Source: Arthrobacter sp. MYb214 | GTDB lineage: Bacteria; Actinomycetota; Actinomycetes; Actinomycetales; Micrococcaceae | Assembly (NCBI RefSeq): GCF_002979865.1 | Contig: NZ_PCPZ01000001.1 | Location: 1,116,001 to 1,180,000, forward strand | Length of the DNA: 64,000 nucleotides | Reading direction: 5' to 3' | Shown: positions 54,963 to 64,000 of the stretch, piece by piece | How the letters are laid out: each line of letters starts with the position of its first letter | Position numbering within the stretch: position 1 is the stretch's first letter | Program-made: the position numbers and the translations under genes | The notes under the pieces: generated by a model | What the model was told of the DNA's origin: nothing | The model's database searches: none | Seen by the model: the letters and a program-made list of their open reading frames with translations, nothing else

Positions 54963-55042
54963 TGTGATTCCCCTGCCTCAAAGTGTGATGTCCTTGCCGC
55001 GTGCCGCTGCCGGCAACCGCAAGGTCCATCAATGCAAAAAGT

Positions 55043-55091
55043 GCGCAGGGACCGGGCTGCAACATCCATTGTTGCTGCACGGTCCCTGCGC
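55043..55091 (-). terminator. Intrinsic terminator after secY-adk
   Basis: GCGCAGGGACCG and CGGTCCCTGCGC arms, with inner GCTGCAACA/TGTTGCTGC pairing (small bulge), followed on the minus strand by CACTTTTT-type sequence. Confidence 0.88.
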
Positions 55092-55107
55092 GTTGTAACG
55101 CTTGTGT

Positions 55108-55680
55108 CTAGGCGTTGACGTTCAACGCTGCAAGAACACGCTCGGTGACTTCGTCGATAGCGCCCAGGCCGTCGACCTTGCGCACGATGCCGCGTTCCTC
55201 GTAGCGCTCCACAACGACGCGAGTCTCGTCGTTGTACAGGCCCAGGCGGTGGCGGATGACCTCTTCGGTGTCATCGGCGCGGCCTTCGATCTGCGCACGC
55301 TTCAGCAGACGGGCTACCAGCTCGTCGTCATCAGCGGTCAGCTGCAGCACTGCGTCCAGGGCAATGCCCTTGTTGGCCAGCATCGCATCCAGCGCGTCCA
55401 CCTGCGCACTGGTGCGCGGGTAGCCATCGAGCAGGAAGCCCTTGGCGACATCGTCCTGGTTCAGGCGGTCTTCAACCATGTTGTTGGTGACCGAATCAGG
55501 TACAAAGTCTCCGTTGTCAATGTACTTGCTGGCTTCGAGACCCAGCGGGGTGCCGCCCTTGACGTTGGCACGGAAGATGTCGCCGGTCGAGATGGCGACA
55601 ATGTCCAAGCGCTCGGAGATCTTTACGGCCTGGGTGCCTTTGCCGGCACCGGGTGGTCCAATAATAAGCAGTCGACTCAT
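55108..55680 (-). CDS. adk: Adenylate kinase
   Basis: 190 residues, the short-LID (no zinc finger) form. P-loop GPPGAGKGTQAVKI, the NMP-binding STGDIFRANV, FLLDGYPRT and the Arg-rich LID are present. It interconverts ATP+AMP and 2 ADP. It overlaps the secY stop by 4 bp, so the two are coupled. Confidence 0.97.
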   Translation of the reverse strand: MSRLLIIGPPGAGKGTQAVKISERLDIVAISTGDIFRANVKGGTPLGLEASKYIDNGDFVPDSVTNNMVEDRLNQDDVAKGFLLDGYPRTSAQVDALDAMLANKGIALDAVLQLTADDDELVARLLKRAQIEGRADDTEEVIRHRLGLYNDETRVVVERYEERGIVRKVDGLGAIDEVTERVLAALNVNA

Positions 55681-56981
55681 CGCAGAAGCCCTTCATAGTT
55701 CCGTTGCTGCATTTGAGCATTGATTTGCTTGACGGTTTCCAAACCCACACCAACCATAATCAGGATCGATGTACCGCCAAATGGGAAGCTTTGGTCAGCG
55801 TTGAACAGCACGAAGGCAATCAGCGGGATCAACGCAACGAACGCAAGGTACAACGCGCCCGGGAAGGTAATACGGGAAATCACGTACTGCAGGTAATCGG
55901 CGGTCGGACGACCAGCACGAATGCCCGGAATGAATCCGCCGTACTTCTTCATGTTGTCGGCGACCTCTTCAGGGTTGAAGGTAATCGCAACATAGAAGTA
56001 GGTGAAGCCGATGATCATCAAGGTGTACACCAGCATGTACCACGGCGATGAAGTCGCCGAGTGCTCCTGCAGCCACATCGCCCACTGGGGCAAGGTGCCA
56101 TCATCGTTCTGGTTGAACTGAACGATCATCTGCGGCAAAGCCAGGATGGAGCTGGCGAAGATCACTGGGATCACGTTCGCCATATTCAGCTTCAAAGGAA
56201 TATAGGTGGAGGTGCCGCCCACGGTGCGGCGTCCCACGGTGCGCTTGGCGTACTGCACCGGAACACGTCGCTGGGACTGCTCGACGAAGACCACCAGAGC
56301 AACAATCAACAAGCCCACCAGCAGCACGCCAATGAAGGTCATGATGCCCTGCGCCTGGAAGATGGCGCCCATCGAGGATGGGAAACCCGAAGCGATGGAG
56401 ATGAAGATCAGGATGGACATGCCGTTGCCGATGCCGCGCTCGGTGATCAACTCGCCCATCCACATGATCAGGCCGGTGCCTGCGGTAAGGGTGATGATCA
56501 TCAGCAGGATGACAATCAACGAGTCATCCGGGACCAGCGGAAGGGTACAGCTTGGGAACAGGCTGCCGGTACGGGCCAGGGTGACCAAGGTGGTTCCCTG
56601 AAGCAGTGCCAAGGCGATGGTCAGGTAACGCGTGTACTGCGTCATCTTGGCCTGGCCGGCCTGGCCTTCCTTGTGCAGGGCCTCGAAGTGCGGGATCACC
56701 ACACGCAGCAACTGGACGATAATTGCCGCAGTAATGTACGGCATGATTCCCATTGCGAAAACCGAGACCTGCAACAGGGCGCCGCCGCTGAACAGGTTCA
56801 CGAATGAATAAAGTCCACCGGTGGTTTCACCCATTGCCAGACACTGCTGAACGTTGCTGTAATCAATGCCCGGAGCGGGAATGAATACACCGACACGATA
56901 GATCGCAATGATCCCAAGCGTGAACAGCAACTTGTTGCGCAGATCAGGCGTCCGAAAAACTCGGGCTATGGCGCTGAACAA
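55677..56981 (-). CDS. secY: Preprotein translocase subunit SecY
   Basis: 434 residues with 10 membrane helices. The plug and first helices (FTLGIIAIYRVGVFIPAPGI, FSGGALLQVSVFAMGIMPYITAAIIVQLL) and the C5 loop (NPEEVADNMKKYGGFIPGIRAG) are typical. It is the channel of the Sec machinery in the cytoplasmic membrane. First gene of secY-adk with its own promoter upstream, separate from the rplO operon. Confidence 0.97.
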   Translation of the reverse strand: MFSAIARVFRTPDLRNKLLFTLGIIAIYRVGVFIPAPGIDYSNVQQCLAMGETTGGLYSFVNLFSGGALLQVSVFAMGIMPYITAAIIVQLLRVVIPHFEALHKEGQAGQAKMTQYTRYLTIALALLQGTTLVTLARTGSLFPSCTLPLVPDDSLIVILLMIITLTAGTGLIMWMGELITERGIGNGMSILIFISIASGFPSSMGAIFQAQGIMTFIGVLLVGLLIVALVVFVEQSQRRVPVQYAKRTVGRRTVGGTSTYIPLKLNMANVIPVIFASSILALPQMIVQFNQNDDGTLPQWAMWLQEHSATSSPWYMLVYTLMIIGFTYFYVAITFNPEEVADNMKKYGGFIPGIRAGRPTADYLQYVISRITFPGALYLAFVALIPLIAFVLFNADQSFPFGGTSILIMVGVGLETVKQINAQMQQRNYEGLLR

Positions 56982-57038
56982 GCGTCCTCCTGAAGTAAGT
57001 GCTTGAGCCTGAGGAAGAGATTCTTCCCAGACCTAACG

Positions 57039-57069
57039 ATTCTAGCGGTCTGTTAGGCAATCCTGCCAA
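57039..57069 (-). promoter_or_regulatory. Promoter of secY-adk
   Basis: On the minus strand, -35 TTGGCA (57064-57069) and -10 TAGAAT (57039-57044), spaced 19 bp. The spacing is long, but the -10 matches at five of six bases. Leader of about 50 nt. Confidence 0.5.
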
Positions 57070-57177
57070 ATGCGCCACACGAAATGCACACAAATGTTTG
57101 CAGGAATGATCCTAAACCGACTAATCAGCCAAGCAATTATAAGAAATCTTAGAATGTTTCGCCGAGAGAAAAAGAAA

Positions 57178-57215
57178 GTCCCGGTTCACGTTGATTGCTC
57201 AACGCGAACCGGGAC
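57178..57215 (-). terminator. Intrinsic terminator of the rplN-rplO operon
   Basis: GTCCCGGTTC and GAACCGGGAC arms with an inner CGTTG/CAACG stem, followed on the minus strand by TTTCTTTTTCTC. It lies 22 bp past rplO. Confidence 0.92.
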
Positions 57216-57237
57216 CATTCAAAGGCTTGACCCTGTA

Positions 57238-57690
57238 TTAGAGGGTGTTTGCCGAGCCGCCAGCAGCAGCGATCTTCTCGGAAGCGGAAGTCGAGAAGGC
57301 GTTAACCTTCACGTCAACCTTAACCGTGATGTCGCCGGTGCCCAGCACCTTGACAGGCTGGTTCTTGCGAACGGCGCCCTTGGCAACCAGTGCCTCGACG
57401 GTGACTTCGCCACCTTCTGGGAACAGTTCCGAGATCTTGTCCAGGTTTACAACCTGGAACTCGACGCGGAATGGGTTCTTGAAGCCGCGCAGCTTTGGCA
57501 GACGCATGTGCAGCGGAAGCTGACCACCTGCGAAGCCTGCCTTCACCTGGTAACGAGCCTTGGTACCCTTGGTACCGCGACCTGCGGTCTTACCCTTGGA
57601 GCCCTCACCGCGACCCACGCGGGTCTTAGCGGTCTTGGCACCCTCAGCTGGGCGCAGGTGGTGAACCTTAAGTGCTTTTTCTTCAGCCAT
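57238..57690 (-). CDS. rplO: 50S ribosomal protein L15
   Basis: 150 residues. [36 protein letters not shown] and [18 protein letters not shown] identify L15, which stabilises 23S rRNA domains II and V. Last gene of the spc-type operon; the usual neighbour secY is separated from it by a terminator and promoter. Confidence 0.97.
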   Translation of the reverse strand: MAEEKALKVHHLRPAEGAKTAKTRVGRGEGSKGKTAGRGTKGTKARYQVKAGFAGGQLPLHMRLPKLRGFKNPFRVEFQVVNLDKISELFPEGGEVTVEALVAKGAVRKNQPVKVLGTGDITVKVDVKVNAFSTSASEKIAAAGGSANTL

Positions 57691-57692
57691 CT

Positions 57693-57899
57693 CTACTTCG
57701 CCTCCTCGACCTTCAGCAGGTGTGGGACCTTGTTGACCATGCCAACAGTCACAGGATCGGCGGTGCGAACAACGGTGTGACCGATGCGCTTCAGACCCAG
57801 CGAGCGAACAACGTCGCGCTGGCTCTGGTTTCCACCAATGATGGACTTGACCTGGGTGATTGCCAGCTTGGCATCGCTTGGAACAATGTTCTTAGCCAT
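57693..57899 (-). CDS. rpmD: 50S ribosomal protein L30
   Basis: 68 residues: [33 protein letters not shown] and the VRTADPV-type end. Normal length for the family. It sits 2 bp from rplO and 3 bp from rpsE. Confidence 0.96.
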   Translation of the reverse strand: MAKNIVPSDAKLAITQVKSIIGGNQSQRDVVRSLGLKRIGHTVVRTADPVTVGMVNKVPHLLKVEEAK

Positions 57900-57902
57900 T
57901 GA

Positions 57903-58613
57903 TTAAGCACCTGCCTTCTGGGCCTGGATGTGACGCAGCATTGCTGCTGGTGCAACCTCGTCCAGCGGAAGACCGCGGCGAGCTGCAACAGCTTCAGGCT
58001 CTTCCAGAGCCTTCAGTGCAGCAATGGTGCCCTGAACGATGTTGATCTGGTTCTGCGAACCCATCGACTTCGACAGGATGTCGTGGATGCCTGCGCATTC
58101 CAACACGGCGCGCACTGGGCCACCGGCGATAACACCGGTACCAGGAGCTGCTGGACGGAGCAAGACAACGCCAGCGGCGGCCTCACCCTTGACCAGGTGT
58201 GGAATGGTGGTGCCAACGCGTGGAACGCGGAAGAAGGACTTCTTGGCCTCTTCTACGCCCTTTGCGATAGCAGCAGGAACTTCCTTGGCCTTACCGTAGC
58301 CAACGCCGACCATACCGTTGCCGTCGCCAACGACCACAAGTGCGGTGAAGCTGAAGCGACGACCACCCTTGACGACCTTGGAGACGCGGTTGATAGCTAC
58401 AACGCGCTCAAGGAACTTGTCCTTGTCTTCGTTGCGGCTATCCTTCTGGTCACGACCACGACCGCGGCCTTCGCCACGTCCACGGCCTTCACCACGACCG
58501 CGGCCTTCGCCGCGACGGGATCCTGCGTTCTCGGTAGCGGGAGCCGATGCAGTCTCGACTGCTTCAGTAGCTTCAGACACCTGAGTTTCCTTCTTGTTAG
58601 TTGCTTCGCTCAC
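57903..58613 (-). CDS. rpsE: 30S ribosomal protein S5 with RG-rich N-terminal extension
   Basis: 236 residues. The S5 core starts near residue 67 ([50 protein letters not shown]) and is complete. Before it lies a 65-residue extension with an acidic/Ala part and then a Gly-Arg-Glu repeat ([21 protein letters not shown]). The repeat is encoded by about three 18-bp DNA units (58459-58512). E. coli S5 is about 165 residues. GTG start, 4-bp overlap with rplR. Confidence 0.95.
   Translation of the reverse strand: MSEATNKKETQVSEATEAVETASAPATENAGSRRGEGRGRGEGRGRGEGRGRGRDQKDSRNEDKDKFLERVVAINRVSKVVKGGRRFSFTALVVVGDGNGMVGVGYGKAKEVPAAIAKGVEEAKKSFFRVPRVGTTIPHLVKGEAAAGVVLLRPAAPGTGVIAGGPVRAVLECAGIHDILSKSMGSQNQINIVQGTIAALKALEEPEAVAARRGLPLDEVAPAAMLRHIQAQKAGA
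58459..58512 (-). repeat. Three 18-bp tandem repeats inside rpsE
   Basis: Units at 58459-58476, 58477-58494 and 58495-58512 (CGACCGCGGCCTTCGCC-type, one unit with three changes), plus a partial unit upstream. They encode the GRGEGR repeats of the S5 N-terminal extension and could change length by slippage. Confidence 0.85.
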
Positions 58614-58981
58614 AGTGCCAGCCCACCTTCACGTGCGCCGTCAGCAACAGCAGCCACGCGACCGTGGTACTTGTTGCCACCGCGGTCGAAGACAACTGCT
58701 TCGATGCCAGCAGCCTTGGCGCGCTCTGCAACGAGCTCACCAATGCGCTTGGACTTTGCGGTCTTGTCGGCATCGCTTGCGCGAAGATCTGCTTCCATGG
58801 TCGATGCGCTGGCCAGGGTGATACCCTGCGAGTCGTCTACGATCTGTACGAAGATGTGACGAGCCGAGCGGTTGACAACCAGGCGTGGACGAACGGAGGT
58901 ACCAACGATGTGCTTGCGCAAACGCTGATGACGACGACCGCGCTGAGCGGACTTGCTCTTGCCCTTGATTCCGATAGCCAT
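58610..58981 (-). CDS. rplR: 50S ribosomal protein L18
   Basis: 123 residues. [37 protein letters not shown] and [25 protein letters not shown] are typical; L18 binds 5S rRNA. It overlaps rpsE by 4 bp and follows rplF by 2 bp. Confidence 0.97.
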   Translation of the reverse strand: MAIGIKGKSKSAQRGRRHQRLRKHIVGTSVRPRLVVNRSARHIFVQIVDDSQGITLASASTMEADLRASDADKTAKSKRIGELVAERAKAAGIEAVVFDRGGNKYHGRVAAVADGAREGGLAL

Positions 58982-58983
58982 GA

Positions 58984-59520
58984 TTACTTACCAGCCTTTC
59001 CGACCTTGCGGCGGATGATCTCGCCAGCGTAGCGAATGCCCTTGCCCTTGTAAGGCTCGGTCTTGCGCAGCTTGCGGATGTTAGCGGCAACTTCACCGAC
59101 GTGCTGCTTGTCGATACCGGCAACGGTGATCTTGTTGTTGCCCTCGACCGAGAAGGTGATGCCCTCAACGGCAGCAACCTTCACTGGGTGCGAGTAGCCC
59201 AGAGCAAGCTCCAGCTCGGCACCCTTAGCCTGTACGCGGTAACCGGTACCGTGGATTTCGAGCTTCTTCTCGTAACCATCGGTTACACCAGTGATCATGT
59301 TGCTGATCAAGGTACGGGTCAGACCGTGCAGCGAACGAGCCTCGCGGGAGTCGTTCGGGCGGCTGACGGTAACAGTGTTCTCGTCCTTGGCAACGGTGAT
59401 TGGAGCCTTAACGGTGATCGAAAGTTCACCCTTAGGACCCTTGACGGCGACCAGCTGGCCGTCGACGTTCAACTCAACGTTGGCAGGTACGGAAATCGGA
59501 AGACGTCCAATACGTGACAT
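58984..59520 (-). CDS. rplF: 50S ribosomal protein L6
   Basis: 178 residues with two repeated alpha/beta domains. [17 protein letters not shown] and the C-terminal [28 protein letters not shown] are diagnostic. It lies near the factor-binding site of the 50S subunit. Follows rpsH by 20 bp. Confidence 0.97.
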   Translation of the reverse strand: MSRIGRLPISVPANVELNVDGQLVAVKGPKGELSITVKAPITVAKDENTVTVSRPNDSREARSLHGLTRTLISNMITGVTDGYEKKLEIHGTGYRVQAKGAELELALGYSHPVKVAAVEGITFSVEGNNKITVAGIDKQHVGEVAANIRKLRKTEPYKGKGIRYAGEIIRRKVGKAGK

Positions 59521-59540
59521 TGTATGTTTCCCCTTTCCCG

Positions 59541-59939
59541 TTACCAGACGTAGGCGAGGACTTCCCCACCCACGCCCTTCTTTGCAGCCTGACGGTCAGT
59601 AAGCAGACCGGAGGAGGTGGACAGGATAGCGATACCAAGACCACCGAGCACGTGAGGCAGGTTGGTGGACTTTGCGTAAACGCGAAGACCTGGCTTGGAG
59701 ATACGGCGTACGCCAGCGATCGAACGCTCGCGCGATGGGCCGTACTTCAAAGTGATAGTCAGAGTCTTGCCGACTTCTGCTGCTACTTCCTCGAACGAGG
59801 CGATGTAGCCCTGTTCCTTGAGGATGTTAGCAATGCGCACTTTCAGCTTGCTCGACGGCATCGACACAGTGTCGTGGTAAGCCGAGTTGGCGTTGCGCAG
59901 ACGAGTCAGCATATCTGCGACTGGATCTGTCATAGACAT
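59541..59939 (-). CDS. rpsH: 30S ribosomal protein S8
   Basis: 132 residues. [31 protein letters not shown] and the end [34 protein letters not shown] identify S8, a key 16S rRNA central-domain binder. It follows rplE directly (57 bp), with no rpsN between. Confidence 0.97.
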   Translation of the reverse strand: MSMTDPVADMLTRLRNANSAYHDTVSMPSSKLKVRIANILKEQGYIASFEEVAAEVGKTLTITLKYGPSRERSIAGVRRISKPGLRVYAKSTNLPHVLGGLGIAILSTSSGLLTDRQAAKKGVGGEVLAYVW

Positions 59940-59996
59940 GTGGGCTTCAGCCCTTCCTCGTTACGGTTTCCTTAGCGGACCTGTAACGTAGTGAGA

Positions 59997-60566
59997 TTAG
60001 TTGTTGGTCTTGAATGGGAAGCCCAGAGCCTTAAGCAAGGCACGGCCTTCGTCATCAGTCTTGGCGGTGGTAACGACAGTGATGTCCATACCACGTACGC
60101 GGTCAACCTTGTCCACATCGATTTCATGGAACATCGACTGTTCGGTCAGACCGAAAGTGTAGTTGCCATTGCCATCGAACTGGCGGTCGCTCAAGCCGCG
60201 GAAGTCGCGGATACGAGGCAGTGCCAGGGTGATCAGGCGGTCGACGAATTCCCACATGCGATCGTTACGCAGGGTGGTGTGGGTACCGATTGGCATGCCT
60301 TCGCGCAGCTTGAACTGTGCGATCGACTTGCGGGCCTTGGTAACCACTGGCTTCTGACCGGTAATTGCGGTCAGGTCGCGTACGGCGCCTTCAATGAGCT
60401 TCGAGTCCTTGGCTGCTTCGCCAACACCCATGTTCACGACAACCTTGGTCAGGGATGGTACCTGCATTGGGTTGGCGTAGTTGAACTGCTCCTGCAGGGC
60501 AGGGCGGATGTCAGCTGCGTACTTAGCCTTCAGACGTGGCTGGATCTTGGTGGCTGCTTCAGTCAT
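59997..60566 (-). CDS. rplE: 50S ribosomal protein L5
   Basis: 189 residues. [52 protein letters not shown] and [11 protein letters not shown] are typical. It binds 5S rRNA and contacts P-site tRNA. Its ATG overlaps the rplX stop by one base (TAATG). Confidence 0.97.
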   Translation of the reverse strand: MTEAATKIQPRLKAKYAADIRPALQEQFNYANPMQVPSLTKVVVNMGVGEAAKDSKLIEGAVRDLTAITGQKPVVTKARKSIAQFKLREGMPIGTHTTLRNDRMWEFVDRLITLALPRIRDFRGLSDRQFDGNGNYTFGLTEQSMFHEIDVDKVDRVRGMDITVVTTAKTDDEGRALLKALGFPFKTNN

Positions 60567-60910
60567 TACAGATCCTTTCCGGAAGCCTTGGCGTAACGAA
60601 CGCGTACAGTCTTGGACACGCCGTTCTTTTCTACGGTTTCCTCGCGGAAGCCGACGCGGGTTGGCTTCTTGGTCTCTGGGTCAACCACTGCAACGTTGGA
60701 AACGTGCACTGGAGCCTCGACAACCTCGATGCCGCCGGTGGTCGAACCGGATTCGGTCTGACCTGCCTTGGTGTGCTTGGTGACGCGGTTAACGCCTTCG
60801 ACCAGCACGCGGTTGGACTCGGTAATGACCTTCAGGACCTTGCCCTGCAAGCCACGTTCCTTGCCAGCGATGACCTGAACCAGGTCACCCTTCTTGATCT
60901 TTGCGCCCAT
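60566..60910 (-). CDS. rplX: 50S ribosomal protein L24
   Basis: 114 residues. The KOW motif ([25 protein letters not shown]) and NRVTKHTK identify L24, an early 50S assembly protein. It is 2 bp downstream of rplN and is translationally coupled to rplE. Confidence 0.96.
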   Translation of the reverse strand: MGAKIKKGDLVQVIAGKERGLQGKVLKVITESNRVLVEGVNRVTKHTKAGQTESGSTTGGIEVVEAPVHVSNVAVVDPETKKPTRVGFREETVEKNGVSKTVRVRYAKASGKDL

Positions 60911-60912
60911 GG

Positions 60913-61284
60913 TTACAGCACCTCCGGAGCCAGCGAAACGATCTTCATGAACTTCTTGTCACGAAGCTCGCGGCCCACTGGGCCGAAAATACGAGTACCA
61001 CGAGGATCGGCAGCGTCACCCTTGAGGATAACTGCAGCGTTCTCGTCGAACTTGATGTAGGAACCGTCTGCACGACGGATTTCCTTCTTGGTGCGAACGA
61101 CGACTGCCTTTACGACGTCGCCCTTCTTTACGTTGCCGCCAGGAATTGCATCCTTGACGGTAGCGACAATGGTGTCGCCAATGCTTGCGTAGCGACGCTT
61201 CGAGCCACCAAGAACACGAATGGTAAGGATTTCCTTAGCACCAGTGTTATCGGCAACCTTAAGTCGCGACTCCTGCTGAATCAC
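60913..61284 (-). CDS. rplN: 50S ribosomal protein L14
   Basis: 123 residues. [19 protein letters not shown] and [27 protein letters not shown] are diagnostic; ends [20 protein letters not shown]. First gene of the spc-type operon here. The usual upstream neighbour rpsQ is not within 500 bp. Confidence 0.97.
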   Translation of the reverse strand: MIQQESRLKVADNTGAKEILTIRVLGGSKRRYASIGDTIVATVKDAIPGGNVKKGDVVKAVVVRTKKEIRRADGSYIKFDENAAVILKGDAADPRGTRIFGPVGRELRDKKFMKIVSLAPEVL

Positions 61285-61796
61285 TTCTTACTCCTGTCGT
61301 CTCGCTGGTTCTCATGAATGAGCCTTGCGGAACGGATATGGTCTCCACGATACGTATCGCTTACCCCCACTGGCGCGGGCGCACCGAATGCTGATCCCAA
61401 ATGCCGGCAGGGCCGAGGCGTAAAATATCGAGGCTGCACTTGCGCGGCCAAACGGATTTGGACCGCACTGCATTATGTCGAAGGTGGATAGTCCCCGGGC
61501 ATGATGCGCACAGATTCTTAAGTCTAGCCTAGAGTGGCGCGAATCCGAAATGGTGTGGTAAGAGAAAAGCGAGCGTCGTTCGTCACACCAAGGACACCGC
61601 AGATTCGCTGAATTTCGGGGTTTTGGTACTGCCATCCAGCTGGGCAACTGGTCGCTTGCGGTGGCATCAGAGTGTCATTCGAGGTAGCCCATGCGCCACA
61701 GAAGATAAAAAGCGGCTGAATCGCCAAAAGTGAAATTATTTTTCGGTCAGCCCTGGGCAGCTCCAGCATCCGGCCGTCACCGGCAGGAATCATTGC
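61285..61796. other. Non-coding region upstream of rplN
   Basis: This 512-bp stretch has no credible gene. It should contain the promoter of the rplN-rplO operon; a TAGACT box near 61517-61523 (minus strand) with a TTCGGA 17 bp upstream is only a weak candidate. No terminator for the EEP gene was recognised. Confidence 0.45.
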
Positions 61797-62762
61797 TCAG
61801 CGACGGAATTCGACCGTGGCGCTCACCGCAAGATGATCCGAGCCGTCGATGATGTGAGAAGAAGAGCCCGTGATGGACAGGCCCTTCGCCACGATATGGT
61901 CAATGCCGATCAATAGCGGGAAGCTCCGGCTGGCTGGCCAGGTCGCGCGGGGCCAGATTCCATCAGCCTGCGCATACCCGTCCCCCAGGGCACGGAATCC
62001 TGGATGGGAGCGAACTGAGTTGAAGTCGCCAGCAAGGATAACGGGATGATCACGCTGCTGATTCGACCAGTCGATGACTGCTTCCAAGCCCTGGCTCCAT
62101 CGTTGCGCAACGCCAACCGGCGGATAGACATGGATGCCGGCCACCCGCACGATCCCACCGGGTGCCTGCACATCGGCAACCGGCAAGGAGTACCAACCGG
62201 TGTCCGCTGAATCCAGATCGGTGGAGCGTTCCTGCAATGGGTACTTTGAGAAAATCACGGTATCCCGTTCTCCCCCGGCGGGTGCCTCTTGGCTCCGATA
62301 GCCAAATCCATCCAGCGCGTCCAGCCCTGCGAGTTGCTGGTGCATTGGTTCGCTGGTTTCAACAAGGACGAGAATCTGCGGATCCGTGTCCCTGATCAGT
62401 TCAGCGAGCTGCGCCGGATTCGCTCCTGCCTTCAGGGCATTGAACGATAGGAGAACCAGCTCGGAGCTGCCGTTTCCGGTCTGGCCAGCGGGAGAGCTCC
62501 ATTGCACGTTGGGCAGTGTACCGCAGAGCAGGAACACCAGCACGAACCCGCTGATGAGCCATTGCTTGCGCAGTAGCCCGATAACCAGAACCACTGCCGG
62601 GAAGAGCAACAGATATGGCTGGAATGCCTGAAGCTTGGGAATCAATCCTGCACCGGGGAAACCCAGATACGGGAGTATGCCAATAGCTAGGGAAGCAACA
62701 AGAAGCGTACCCATAGGCCATCCCAGGGAAGGTTTTCGGGCACGCGTCATCGTCATCATCAT
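61797..62762 (-). CDS. Endonuclease/exonuclease/phosphatase-family protein with membrane N-terminus
   Basis: 321 residues. Three membrane helices occupy about residues 15-85, then an EEP domain that is likely outside the cell. Its motifs are SFNALKAG near 107, VLVETSEP near 135 (metal Glu), IHVYPPVG near 207, AGDFNSVRSHPGFR near 242 and a terminal SDHLAVSATVEF near 310 (catalytic Asp/His). Such membrane-anchored EEP proteins are common in actinobacteria; whether it acts on DNA, phospholipid or another ester is unknown. Four Met codons sit at the start. Confidence 0.88.
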   Translation of the reverse strand: MMMTMTRARKPSLGWPMGTLLVASLAIGILPYLGFPGAGLIPKLQAFQPYLLLFPAVVLVIGLLRKQWLISGFVLVFLLCGTLPNVQWSSPAGQTGNGSSELVLLSFNALKAGANPAQLAELIRDTDPQILVLVETSEPMHQQLAGLDALDGFGYRSQEAPAGGERDTVIFSKYPLQERSTDLDSADTGWYSLPVADVQAPGGIVRVAGIHVYPPVGVAQRWSQGLEAVIDWSNQQRDHPVILAGDFNSVRSHPGFRALGDGYAQADGIWPRATWPASRSFPLLIGIDHIVAKGLSITGSSSHIIDGSDHLAVSATVEFRR

Positions 62763-62859
62763 CCGAGCCTATTCGAAGCAGATGACAATTCCGGCAAGGA
62801 CACTTCCGCCTAGGTACGATAGCGGCTCGATGCGATTGCGACTGCCCTTGGCTTCTTCA

Positions 62860-63363
62860 TCACTGCTGCGAGGCCCACTGCGCGACGCGCTGGGCGCTCT
62901 CTTCCAGCGACAGGTCTTCCACCCTGGACATGATGGACCAGCGCACACCGAAGGGATCCAGAATCGAAGCGAAGCGGTCACCCGAGACGAAGTTGCCCAG
63001 TGGTTCTCGGATACTGGAACCGGCAGCCTCGGCCCTGGCCACCACCTCATCTGCGTTTTCGCAGTAGAAACCCAAGGAATAGCAGGCATTCGGCGCAGCT
63101 GGCGGGCTGACTAGTCCGTAGGCCGGCGAAGGTTCCCCGATCTGCAAACGGCCATTGCCGAATGCAATTTCTGCATGCACGACAACGCCTCCCATTTCGG
63201 TGGAATCTACCACTGTCGCACCGAATACTTCTTCATAGAACCCCAGCGCTGCCCTTGCGTTGGGCACAGCCAAGAATGGCGTCAGACTGGTGAATCCATG
63301 AGGGACACCGGCAGTTGTATGCATTCCCGTCACACCTTGCGTGACTTCATCTTGATTTTCCAT
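62860..63363 (-). CDS. VOC-family (glyoxalase/PhnB-like) protein
   Basis: 167 residues. SLTPFLAVPNARAALGFYEEVFGATVVD opens the first beta-alpha-beta-beta-beta module, and SGDRFASILDPFGVRWSIMSRVEDL closes the second, the PhnB/YdeN-like pattern. HAEIAFGNGRLQIGE lies between. Members bind a metal or small ligand; enzymatic activity is unknown. It is divergent from the AraC gene at 63435. Confidence 0.87.
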   Translation of the reverse strand: MENQDEVTQGVTGMHTTAGVPHGFTSLTPFLAVPNARAALGFYEEVFGATVVDSTEMGGVVVHAEIAFGNGRLQIGEPSPAYGLVSPPAAPNACYSLGFYCENADEVVARAEAAGSSIREPLGNFVSGDRFASILDPFGVRWSIMSRVEDLSLEESAQRVAQWASQQ

Positions 63364-63434
63364 GTCCCTAGGCTAGTCCGTGTGGCACGCTGGTTCTTGT
63401 AGATATGCGACAACCTGCACGGGTGGTAGAGGCC

Positions 63435-64000
63435 ATGGAATCAGCACCGGATCCGCGAGGCGTTCTCTATCCTGCCCGGCTACCGGCAATCGAGCGATTC
63501 TCCCCCGGTCCAGGACTGCAGGAATTGGTCTCCTGGTTTTGGCTGGTGGATTGGAACATCGCGCCCGGACGTACCTCACGGCAAGAACTCCTGCCCTTTC
63601 CGCAAATGAATCTGGTCATTGAGCCAGAAGGCATTACGCTATCCGGCCCGGCCAGCGGCGCTTCGCACCGCGACCTGGCCGGGAGCAGTTGGGCAGTCTC
63701 CGCCTTGTTGCGCCCAGCGGCTGCGCAGGCTCTCAATGTGTCCCCCGCAGAGTTGCTGGACCAGGAAATCCAGTTCAGCGCACCTGGGCTGCTGGCCTCG
63801 ATAACAAGGATGAAGACTCAACCCGGCCACGGGAACTCCGGTTCGGCCTGTGCCGAGCTCTTCGATTCGTGGCTCACCGCTCACCTTCCAGCAGCCACAA
63901 GTTCTGGCCTCCAAGCTAATAAGCTGCTCGACACCGTCGCAGCGGAGCGCGGAATCGTAAGGGTCTCCCAACTGGCCCATCGCTTGTCGCTCAGTACACG
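63435..64000 (+). CDS. AraC-family transcriptional regulator (partial, runs off the window)
   Basis: About 188 codons are present and the frame is open to the window end. The N-terminal part (RGVLYPARLPAIERFSPGPGL, then VSWFWLVDWNIAPGRTSRQELLPFPQMNLVIEPEG) is the DUF6597-type sensor domain of AraC regulators, and the last visible residues (RGIVRVSQLAHRLSLST) are the start of the HTH. ATG 63435 has a GAGG upstream; ATG 63405 is a possible earlier start. It is divergent from the VOC gene and may regulate it. Confidence 0.75.
   Translation, partial: MESAPDPRGVLYPARLPAIERFSPGPGLQELVSWFWLVDWNIAPGRTSRQELLPFPQMNLVIEPEGITLSGPASGASHRDLAGSSWAVSALLRPAAAQALNVSPAELLDQEIQFSAPGLLASITRMKTQPGHGNSGSACAELFDSWLTAHLPAATSSGLQANKLLDTVAAERGIVRVSQLAHRLSLST

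Overview
The window is high-GC actinobacterial chromosome. The gene content fits the Micrococcaceae (Arthrobacter/Glutamicibacter type): an actinobacterial order of ribosomal-protein genes, a CIRCE-controlled groES-groEL pair, GTG/TTG starts, several genes that look leaderless, and Tat-exported carbohydrate enzymes. The genus is an inference from style and content; there is no rRNA or other direct marker.

Layout. (1) 1-2,700: start of a LacI-type regulator, divergent from a short-chain fatty acid permease and an SDR dehydrogenase. (2) 2,776-10,834: guaB, a membrane acyltransferase-SGNH protein, a TetR regulator facing an NADPH:quinone-type oxidoreductase, and groEL/groES with a perfect CIRCE. 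(3) 10,843-33,600: an accessory block with a LysP-like permease, a THUMP-like methyltransferase, a YbdK-type carboxylate-amine ligase, a CynX-type exporter with its GntR regulator, a large fructan/sucrose locus, a secreted metallophosphoesterase and the decayed 3' end of a type I restriction gene (hsdR). (4) 33,656-49,421: housekeeping genes alr-tsaE-tsaB-rimI-tsaD, mscL, coaA, glmS, acpS, nnr, ugd, glmM, rpsI-rplM, truA. (5) 49,590-50,610: two paralogous small lipoproteins on the opposite strand. (6) 50,769-61,284: rplQ, rpoA, rpsK, rpsM, rpmJ, infA, map, adk, secY and the spc-type ribosomal operon rplN to rplO. (7) 61,797-64,000: a membrane-anchored EEP-family phosphatase/nuclease, a VOC protein and the start of an AraC regulator.

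How the genes work together. The main accessory system is the fructan locus (17,564-31,022). One minus-strand operon holds a LacI regulator, a family-5 (Opp/Dpp-type) binding lipoprotein, two permeases, two ATPases and a Tat-exported LevB-like GH32 enzyme. Next to it is a csc-like sucrose module: a LacI regulator divergent from a cytoplasmic GH32 fructosidase, a fructokinase and a LacY/CscB-type symporter. Each half has its own promoter with a different LacI-type palindrome. The simplest reading is that levan is cut outside, its short fructans enter through a peptide-type ABC importer, and the cytoplasmic GH32 and fructokinase feed fructose into glycolysis.

The core genes keep a widespread actinobacterial order (rplM-rpsI-glmM-coaA-glmS-acpS-nnr-alr-tsaE-tsaB-rimI-tsaD-groES-groEL-guaB), interrupted by the accessory blocks. 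Two non-coding signals stand out: an 80-nt four-way-junction RNA with two GNRA tetraloops directly upstream of rpsM, and several operator palindromes that overlap identifiable promoters.
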